Below, piece by piece: positions 56,055 through 64,000 of a stretch of DNA of 64,000 nt (the stretch's first letter is position 1; every line of letters begins with the position of its first letter). The position numbers and the translations under genes were made by a program. Where the stretch lies: the NCBI GenBank assembly GCA_026182355.1, contig JAPFBL010000104.1:620001-684000 (forward strand), written 5' to 3'. Source of the DNA: Hermatobates lingyangjiaoensis. Taxonomy: Eukaryota > Arthropoda > Insecta > Hemiptera > Hermatobatidae. The notes under the pieces were generated by a model that saw nothing but the letters and a program-made list of their open reading frames with translations, did not search any database and had not been told where the DNA came from.

Positions 56055-56755
56055 AACATAGCGGTTCGTGACAACTCGCATAATCTTTCTCAAAATATTG
56101 CACGTATAAAAACATTTTATTACCTATAAAAACACGTCAACATTTTTTTTTAAAAAAAAGTATATAAAAACCAATCTTGATTTCATGTAAATGGATTAAA
56201 TCAAAAACATTTGTGGTAAGAGATATGACATAACGTAGAAACAACACGATATTGCTGTCCGTTTTTTTTACAGTCTAGTGATATTATTTTTTTAACAATA
56301 AATATATCATATTTTATTTATTTTTATTTATTAAAATTCTTGTTCTTTCCTTTATAGAAATATTAAATCTCTTTTGGAAATATATTAGTACACTAATTGT
56401 ATTGTATATGACAGAGTTTTATGATATTAATAGTATAATCAATACAATTTAAAAGAAACAGTACGGCTGTGATACTTATATATTGATATATCCTTCTTGT
56501 CCACTGATCGTTCAAAAATTAATTTAGTTATTGAAGATTACGTCAAAATTAATAACTTCTGATTTCAAGCCGACATTTCAACATAGACAATATTGTTATG
56601 AAAATACTATTCATAGAAAAGTAAAAAAAAAAATATTGGAATACAATTAAAATAATGAAAATTATAATTCGTCTGCAAGAGCACTTTGAATCCTCTGTGT
56701 TAGTGATGCAACAAGGAATACTAAATTATTAAGAGATATTATATTAGAAAATAAG
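56055..56755. other. AT-rich non-coding stretch
   Basis: No gene or repeat family recognised. Confidence 0.5.
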
Positions 56756-56757
56756 AG

Positions 56758-56998
56758 GACTAAATGGCATATTTATGGCAGGGCTGGGGCGAAATGAAGT
56801 TGGATATTCGGCAGAGATGTTTGTTTGGTTTGGTGAAGATTGAGACGAATGAGGGCTTCACTGCCCTGCTGGTCAACCCTGTGGCCGCACGTTTGAAGGT
56901 CAGGCATCCTCCCATGCTACCCCTCTCGCACTCTCTCTACTTAACCCCTTCTATGTCAATTCATCTATCGGCTCTTCTATCAAACCCTAACTAAAATA
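56758..56998. promoter_or_regulatory. GC-rich island, candidate conserved element
   Basis: A 240-base island with an open frame of 76 codons (ATG at 56764). Its translation (LVKIETNEGFTALLVNP within it) matches no family I recognise, and it lacks obvious splice sites. Either an unrecognised exon or a regulatory element is possible; the latter is favoured by analogy to the other islands. Confidence 0.28.
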
Positions 56999-56999
56999 T

Positions 57000-58840
57000 T
57001 GTAATTCTTAAAATTTTTTTATAAAATCTATACATAATTTACTGGTTTTAAGGACTTCTCAAGTTATACAGTCAGCTACTGTGCTGTACTTTATAGATAC
57101 AAGCTTTCAGATATTTTCATTCAGAAAGTGCAAAATTACATAAATAAATTCGGTAATATCATTTCTACTCTCAAGATTGTTGAATGAACTTGGATTTTGT
57201 TCTAAAACCTTAATTTAGTCAATGTAAGGCTACATACCATGTTTTATTGAGATTGGTAACATAGATTGTTAATGTATAGATAACAGACAGACAAACGAAC
57301 AGAAATTATATATAAGATTAACCTATTAGCAGAGATATTAATAATTATATTGATTTACATATCTTTTCCTAGAATATAATTGATTTAAATATACGACTGT
57401 GTTACTTTCTTAGAAATATTTTTATTATTAAGTGCTAGAGGTTTGATGGCTGATTCAATTTTTTCTGAAGAAGAGGTACTCTGAGTTATAATAATTAGGT
57501 ACAACACTAAGAATAATCTGTTTGTGTTACTTTAATAGCTTTAGTTTCCTTGAAGAACGTAGATTACGTACATTTTGTACACACAATTACATGATTGTTT
57601 ATAATTTTCTATTTCCTCCTCATAATGGCTGTTAGTGTAATTCTACTATTAACTACTAACTCTGTAATCCACTATATTACATTATTAATTTGGTATCAAC
57701 CCTATTGAGTAGTAGTTACTTGGAAGGATGTAATGAGCACTATTTGGTTTTGCAAGCCAAGAATATTTTATTATAATGTGTATGTTGAGAGGTGTGTAAC
57801 AGCGGTTTTAAATATAAAAATGGATTGACTACATTGTATTATATGACTAAATCTAGAAGCACAAACCAAATTAACCTTATAACATCTTATCGTCGTCTGG
57901 TGTTCAAGGAGCCTCTTATCATTATGACTGCTTGTTGAGTAATACATTTTGTGAAATGCCTCTTTTTAAATAAGTGTACTGCTTAGTACAGTGGTCAGGG
58001 AACAGAGGTAAATTACTCCAAATACGGTCAATTTGATATTTAGGGATGTAATGAACGTACTAAGGATATGGATTGCCAAGTGAGGGAAAGTTGGAGAAAA
58101 GAATCCATCGAAGATCCCACGACCTTTAAAACTATAGAAATCGAGAAGTATTAGTATTGAAACCGTTTTAACCTTCAGTGAGATCGCTCTCTCAGGTTTT
58201 CAACCCTTGTAAATGTAAAAACAAAATTCGGAAACGGTTGAATCTTGAAGACAGCATCCTAGTAGCAGGAACATCAGCAATCCTTGATATCGAGTTTGTT
58301 GTGTCTAACATGAAACACTATCATTTCTTCATAGCCTAAAATAGTTGATAAGAAAATAGTAAAGATTTCAATCTGATGTTAAGAATAACATTATTTTTAA
58401 TTTGTGTGCCATTCTTATGCCAGAAAGGATAAACATTTTTTCCTCTTATTAGTGGATTCAATAAAGTTTTCTTTCCTTATTGTAAGAATTTATAACACAT
58501 GACGGTCAATAGTTGTTGCTGTGTGTCATATCATACTAAAGCAGTGTTTTGTTTCTCTTTATAAATGTGATTCCTACATTTTTTTCTTCCATGTTATTAT
58601 CATGAAAAAAGACAGACTTTTATTTCCTATGATAGATGAAATTAACAATTAAGCATTTTCAAATATACATTTTTTGTTTATTTATTAACCATGAATTCTA
58701 AAAAGCAAATTGGTTTATCTTCAAGAGTACTTCCCAGTGTGGGGGTAAATTCATTTTAGCACAAATTTTATTGTTGTAACACCCAAAAAAGTTACTTAAC
58801 GCCTGGTTTAGCAGAAGGTATAATTAGTAAAAATGTATAA
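57000..58840. other. AT-rich stretch, probably intronic
   Basis: No gene, repeat or palindrome was recognised. It lies just downstream of the donor site of the Ig exon and is probably part of that intron. Confidence 0.5.
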
Positions 58841-58848
58841 AAACTTAC

Positions 58849-58953
58849 CTAGATTTTCCACTTCACAAGGTAAGACAAGAGTATCTCCGATGACAACCCT
58901 GTACGTCTGACCACGAGTCAAGAACCTTGGTGCGACCGTAACTACGGTGTTCC
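58849..58953 (-). CDS. internal exon of an Ig-domain adhesion protein, klingon-like
   Basis: A 105-base exon on the minus strand. The acceptor is TTGCAG before 58953 and the donor is G/GTAAGT after 58849. It is phase 1 at both ends, as is typical for exons cut within Ig-domain genes, and gives 34 whole codons with no stop. The peptide includes VTVAPRFLTRGQTYRVVIGD followed by TLVLPCEVENL. The order (P.F..R, Y.V..GDT, then L.LPCEV) is the A, A' and B strands of an I-set Ig domain, with Cys being the first half of the disulfide. The wording is closest to the first Ig domain of insect klingon and related lachesin/amalgam-type proteins, which are surface adhesion molecules of neurons. The next exon should supply the LLWRRG-type strand and the second Cys; I did not find it in this window. 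The first exons would lie beyond 64000. The family assignment is from memory of the motif; klingon versus a paralogue is uncertain. Confidence 0.85.
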
Positions 58954-61320
58954 CTGCAACATAATACCATACATATCATAAACTGAAAACATCTTTCAAA
59001 CCAAGTGAAAAACTATTCTAATCATCAGTCCATAAGTTGAGAGTCAGCGTCATTACAGTAAACCTAGAGTAGGAAATCACTCCAAACATACATATCATTA
59101 CAGTAAAAATGTTACTACGCACCTTTGTACTTAGTTGTAAAACCCTATTATCAACTTTGATGTATCTTAAGATTTATCCAAATGCAGTTGGAATATATTA
59201 ATACATACAGCAAGAAGCAAGAGAAAATAAAATCAAAATGCAAAATTGATTGGCCATTGAAGGTCTATTAGATCCATCATCTTGCTATAGAACATGGATG
59301 AACGTATCCACAATTACAGAAAATTTTGGATGTAAAAGATGGATGGATGAATTTCGTTCGATGTGCAAAGATAGACGGGTTAGACAACAACAACAAAAAT
59401 GTGTTTTTTTTTTTGGTTAGATAACAAAAAACACATTAGCAGCGCCTATTTATCCCATTTGACATATAGTAGCCTAGTGTCACATAAGCTATCTGTTATC
59501 TAGATAGTGCTATCTGTGCGAAAGGCTCCGGCCTGCCTGCAGTCGTATTTCTGAGAGAGTGCGCTCTCTCAAGCTGAGGCTACAATGAAGAAATACTCGG
59601 TCAATGTTCTTCCTTCAATTAAAGAAAACAAATATAAGATAAAAATAAAAATATATTTATCGGTCTGAACTCCTTAAAATTTTTCCGTCTTTTGAAATCA
59701 TTCAGATAATTTCTGAATGAAAATAGCATCATATCATATTTCTAAATTATACGATAATTTAGAATGAAAATCTGAAAATAGCACAGCAATATTTCCACTC
59801 AACATTTGAGTCATTCATAATAAAACTAAAAAAAAATGTCGTTCAGAGAGAGTCATGTCATCCGAAAGTACCCCTATATATATATATATAGTGATTTGTT
59901 GATAGGAGTGTCATTTTAAGAAAATCATTTAAGAAAAAAGGCAATGAATATATAAAAAAAATAATAAAGAAAAACAAACAAATAAAATTAATTTAAAAAT
60001 TCTGCATAACTATATAAATGTTTATATCATATCAGTAACATATATAATAACTAGGTGTGACCCCGTCTTTGACGGACATTTTACAAAACTTCTGAGAGGA
60101 TATTCCAATTCCAAAATGTTATTAGATTTTCCAGAATAGTAGAAAATATCATTAGTAAAGTCCATAACTGTCATTAGATCTGGAGTTTCATTTACCTTTT
60201 GCAGCTTTAGATACTGATCTCAAAATTGTTTTAATTCTAGGCATACTTCATATTTAGCACGCGGAGAGATAGGACTCACTTTTTAAAGCGAGCTAATTAT
60301 GATAAACGCAAATGAAATTACAAATAACTAACAATTATTAATAACTAACAATTAATAACTAACAATTAATAACTAACAATACCTAGTTCCTACAATATCA
60401 GGCACACAAAAAAAACATAGCTTAAAAGTTGATAACATCGCTTCTGAGTTGAATTTCCATCCAGTCAAATCTTAGGCTTTAAGCTAGACACACAGAAATC
60501 GACTGACAAAGTTTGAGTTCGCTATGACTTATGGTGGCTGAGTTTACTTGTTACAAAATTTTGAGGATAAACAAACAGAAATTTTCCAAGAGTGGATTCG
60601 GTTTCTCTAATGTATAAAACGTAAAGATAACATGAAATGAGTCAGTTCTAAGCAATGGAAAGACAATACTTTTCTTTTATTTATATAAATGACCCATTTA
60701 TGTTAATTTAAAACATCTTTTTAATGTTTATAATTTTATGTGAAAATGAAATGCTTTTCTCTTCCCATTTTAAATGTCATATAAATCTGAAATATAAGTT
60801 CCTCTAAATAAACAAAAAAAAATATAGTATCAGACATTGTGAATTGTGTGAATTCATTAAAGCTGATGATATATTTGACTGTGACAATATTCTGTTTAAC
60901 TACCAATAATTTAAATTAATACGAGATGGATGTTAAATATTATGCTAATAAATTATCCTGACATGAAGTTATATTTAAAATCTGATGTTGTTGTCTTTAT
61001 TATTAATATAAATAAGTAGGCGTTATTAGTCACGCAAATGAAATTAATTAATGTAACGTGATCAGCTTATTTGAAATGTTATTTTATTGTTCAAACAATT
61101 GATTAAATTATTAATTAAGGGTTCAATTAGTCAAATAATTGTCATTTTCAATGACTAACTAAAAACAATCAGCATATTTAAAAGTTGATTAGATTGAGTG
61201 CATAGTTATGAATGATTAATAATTATGTGTATAGTAGTGATAAGAAAGTCGCCTTGAATAACGGAAATATGCAATGAAGGGTTGGCTAGCAGAATGTTAG
61301 AGATTTAATATGGCTTTCAT
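58954..61320. other. AT-rich stretch, probably intron upstream of the Ig exon
   Basis: No coding exon recognised. It includes a balanced-composition segment at 59510-59585 with GAGAGTGCGCTCTCTC, an exact palindromic 16-mer (59554-59569). A related word GAGTGCGCTCTTTCTC occurs at 375-390. A TA microsatellite lies at 59875-59890 and a minisatellite at 60327-60383. Confidence 0.45.
60327..60383. repeat. ~16-base minisatellite
   Basis: AACTAACAATTAATAACT-type units repeat about four times with slight length variation. Confidence 0.9.
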
Positions 61321-61322
61321 CA

Positions 61323-61642
61323 TAGGCCCCGGTGAACTAGGTTAGGTTCCAGTGGCAGTCCCACAAGGGACTGCCCTTTGTGATACCACACAATGAAGAT
61401 TGATTCTACAGTGGGAGTCCTAAATTTTGCCTAACTCAAATGTATTTAGAGTAGGGATCTTTAACGAGTACCTGACATCGTACAGGCTCGGGAACGACGG
61501 TTTAACGTCCTTCTCCGAGGGACGACGTGCTCAGATTTATTCACCTCCCGCATGAATAAATCGAGGGCCAGGTGAGGATTGAACTCCGGTCCTATCAGTT
61601 CAGAGGTGAGCAGGTAACCACTGAGCTAGCCTGGCCCCCACC
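61323..61642 (-). mobile_element. tRNA-derived SINE, full-length copy
   Basis: The best-preserved copy of the family in the window, about 320 bases. On the minus strand it begins GGGGGCCAGGCTAGCTCAGT, with A box TAGCTCAGTGG, and B box GAGTTCAATCC about 40 bases later. The body contains GTGAATAAATCTGAGCACG, a GACGTTAAACCGTCG hairpin and GATGTCAGGTACTCG, and the end contains CAAAGGGCAGTCCC/GGGACTGCC (a stem). Other copies are at 543, 1557, 20508, 33075 and 34858. No poly-A tail is obvious at the left end. Confidence 0.88.
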
Positions 61643-61644
61643 AG

Positions 61645-62120
61645 TGAGCTAGTACAACCAGCTAATCATAAGCAAATTTAAAACCTAAACTTTTAAGTGT
61701 TTATCAACTTCATAATATTTAAATTAAGAATAAAATTAGTCCAGGCCAAGTGAACAGTGATATTGATTGCTGAATTGCTTTTCGCAAAGTAACCTGACGT
61801 TTAGGGTCACAATAATACTTCATTTCAACCACACCTCGAAATAGCTGTGTAAAGGAAATTAAAGATTGTTTTTCCCCTCAAATACGAAATTAGTGTTACA
61901 TATATACATGTATTCAATTGTGTGCTGATTTTTACTGTATTTTTCCTGTTATGAAAGTCAAGGTACCTCTATCATTTATGGTATAAAAAATTAAAGTGAA
62001 GCTCATTCTAAATTTCTCACCTTGAAATAGTAAGTAGTATGTATAATTATTCCAATACTGATAGAGTATTATTCCACTAGTTCAACTCATTCTTTGCGTG
62101 TCTACAAATATTATTTTATT
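61645..62120. other. AT-rich non-coding stretch
   Basis: No gene or repeat recognised. Confidence 0.5.
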
Positions 62121-62124
62121 TTAG

Positions 62125-62267
62125 TGGCCAAAATTAATGAGCAGTCTCCTGCCGATTACAATGAGGTATTTGTTCATAAAGGGAAAATAGTAAGTTACGT
62201 CCGATTGTCTGAAGACGATGGACAAACAACTGCCACAAAACAGAAGTTTTATGTAAAAAGAAATTGA
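62125..62267 (+). other. possible small exon or chance open stretch
   Basis: A pyrimidine-rich tract ending TTTTATTTTAG is followed by 47 open codons (EQSPADYNEVFVHKGKIVSY within them) up to TGA at 62265-62267. A strong donor-like A/GTAAGT lies inside at 62189-62195, which would give a 65-base exon. No family is recognised and codon use is not distinctive. It may be chance; it is recorded because both splice signals are good. Confidence 0.15.
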
Positions 62268-62689
62268 CCAGTTCTCATCCGTTTAAAGTTAAAAAAGATT
62301 ACCGGGAAAAGCGAAGGATAGACGATTGCCGGTTAGAACTGGATCTCAGTTTTGGCTAATTGAATCTTGAACAAAGAGTGCTGAAAATAAGTTGTTTTTC
62401 ATGAAGCTAATTCTTTTTTTGTTTTATCAGTCAATATGAGTTGTTCTACTGGCTTTATACATAATTTAAAGAGTTCAAACTGTGTTATTAGTCAGAGTTT
62501 GTTTGTGAATAGCATTTTTGATAATTGATAGATCAAGATATCTCAAGTTGTGATAAATGAACCTTAACTGACTTTTATATCAGTTCTTCATTTCAGAAAC
62601 TTATATTCAGTTTTTCTTAAAACTAGTAAAATATAAAATTAAAATTTTAAAACAAGAAAAAGTTTTCTTTGAAACAAATGAACTAAAGG

Positions 62690-63020
62690 CAAGTTATCGG
62701 AAAACACAGCTAAGCGAAAATTATCGAATAACGTGCCAAGTCACTTTGAGGTTGTGTTTCGGCTTACCTCTCCATAAACTTGAGCCGGTGTAAACACCTG
62801 CTACCCCCTCTCTGTGATAACGCTTTCCAATCGTGCCCTAAATTTGAAGCTACCCTTTGAGAAAACACCACCCCACCCCCGCTCAATCCCACCTCCTATT
62901 CTCCAAACCATCAAAATTCCCTCTCTCCGTCAAAATTATCCAGCTTTCACCCTACCGAAATGTAAATTATAATTTTATTCAGATGGGCTCCTAGTCCATT
63001 AGTAATTCAATCCCAGCTTA
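62690..63020. promoter_or_regulatory. GC-rich island, candidate conserved element
   Basis: A C-rich segment (ACCACCCCACCCCCGC near 62868) bounded by AT-rich DNA. Homeodomain-type cores lie at its edge (CCATTAGTAATTC near 62996). GTGATAACGC resembles GATAA words in the other islands. No coding frame stands out. Confidence 0.3.
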
Positions 63021-63024
63021 ACCA

Positions 63025-64000
63025 CTTGTCATTGCTATCTCAATAAGCTATATATTCATGTATTCAAAAACTTTTCAGTAGGGAGAATAAATTTCAAAAT
63101 AATCAGTTATTAGAGAGAAAATGAAAAGAAGCTTATAAAAAATCATTTTACGTCCATGCCATTTTTTTTTTGTCTATTATACAAAAGAAAGAGACCGATA
63201 TCAGGATAAATTTTAAGAAAGTTGTAATACAAGTTAATCAATAATAAGAATCAATTTAGTATTTCATTATTTACAAAATTGATTCATATAGAGGTAATGA
63301 TTGAGTTGAGAAAGGATAATAAAGGCGGAATCGTCCTCCATCTGCCTCATTGACTTGTCATCGACTACGCTTCAGTCACCCAGATACCACCTTGTTCAAA
63401 TAAAACCCTACTACTTGGCACACTCAGTCTTCCTTCTCCAAATAAAACACATTATTTTAGCCATTCAAAGATAAAGCAACTACTACATTTCTAATATAGA
63501 CTTTTAATTTTTTTTTCCAACCTCATAAAATTATTAGGCAAAAACAAAACAAACAATATTCAATATCAATATCAAATATGTTTCCAACAATGTACTATAA
63601 ACTAACGTAACGTAATATATAAATGCATTACTAATTGAACTGTAATTCTAATAACCTATACCTGATTGGGTATGCACAAAGAATATAAAAATAATTCGCT
63701 TTTGATATATTTTTTCTAAGGGTTTCTCGTCTTTTCGATGAAACAGTGTAATGTTTTCGAATATTTTTAGCACCACAAACTACTATCCAGTAATCATAAT
63801 TCACCTTATTATTGCCCCATTATTTATTAAAGAACATTATTTTTTCTTTTTTATCACTAGCCTATACATTTCTTGTACATCGTTTTTCTTAAAAATTAGT
63901 ATCCTATAAAATTTTTCTTCTTTTAAGAAAAACAATTATTTTTATAACATTTCCAAATATGCAGACCAACTAGTTTTATTTGGCCGACAAACGAGTGGCT
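63025..64000. other. AT-rich stretch with a small GC-richer patch
   Basis: 63315-63430 has more balanced composition (CATCTGCCTCATTGACTTG) but no convincing exon or repeat. The rest is AT-rich. Confidence 0.4.

Overview
This window looks like intronic or intergenic DNA from a large, AT-rich, repeat-rich arthropod genome, most likely an insect. The evidence is the absence of any intact multi-exon gene, strong AT bias, abundant TA and CA microsatellites, a mariner element, R1-like LINEs, a Helitron remnant, tRNA-derived SINEs and many Penelope-like element (PLE) remnants. The one convincing host coding segment is a 105-base exon on the minus strand (58849-58953). It has consensus splice sites and encodes the start of an immunoglobulin domain most like the klingon/lachesin family of insect cell-adhesion proteins. 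Much of the rest is probably intron or flank of that gene, but this is inference.

Layout. 1-17 kb: AT-rich DNA with a tRNA-derived SINE (1.56-1.81 kb), a (CA)n/(ACTC)n microsatellite (5.8 kb), a decayed Helitron/PIF1-type helicase (6.4-7.35 kb), a 240-base palindrome with hammerhead-ribozyme-like cores (8.1-8.3 kb) and an internally deleted mariner with perfect 29-base inverted repeats (11.6-12.5 kb). 17-33 kb: an R1-like LINE relic with an internal 44-base triplication (22.5-23.6 kb), a PLE 3' half (25.2-26.2 kb), and SINEs. 33-42 kb: an R1-like LINE on the minus strand (33.7-34.6 kb), two PLE fragments (36.3-36.65 and 36.8-37.9 kb), and a 1.5 kb element with about 150-base inverted ends (39-40.5 kb). 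42-53.6 kb: the densest repeat zone. A PLE GIY-YIG fragment is followed by a nest of short, often palindromic repeats separated by TA microsatellites. Most carry a CTGANGA...GAAA hammerhead-like core. There is also a 1.1 kb direct duplication, a ~200-base satellite that switches orientation, and a nearly full-length but decayed PLE (50.2-52.9 kb). 53.6-64 kb: quieter DNA with an R1-like LINE 3' end, the Ig exon, a complete SINE and several GC-rich islands.

GC-rich islands of 150-400 bases with homeodomain-type and POU-type sites (near 4.5, 9.7, 14.8, 24.7, 27.9, 38.3, 41.3, 54.4, 56.9 and 62.9 kb) stand out from the AT-rich background. They have no convincing coding content, so they are candidate conserved regulatory elements. 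That cannot be proved without alignment to related genomes. No bacterial-type genes, CRISPR arrays, rRNA genes or confident intact tRNA genes were seen.
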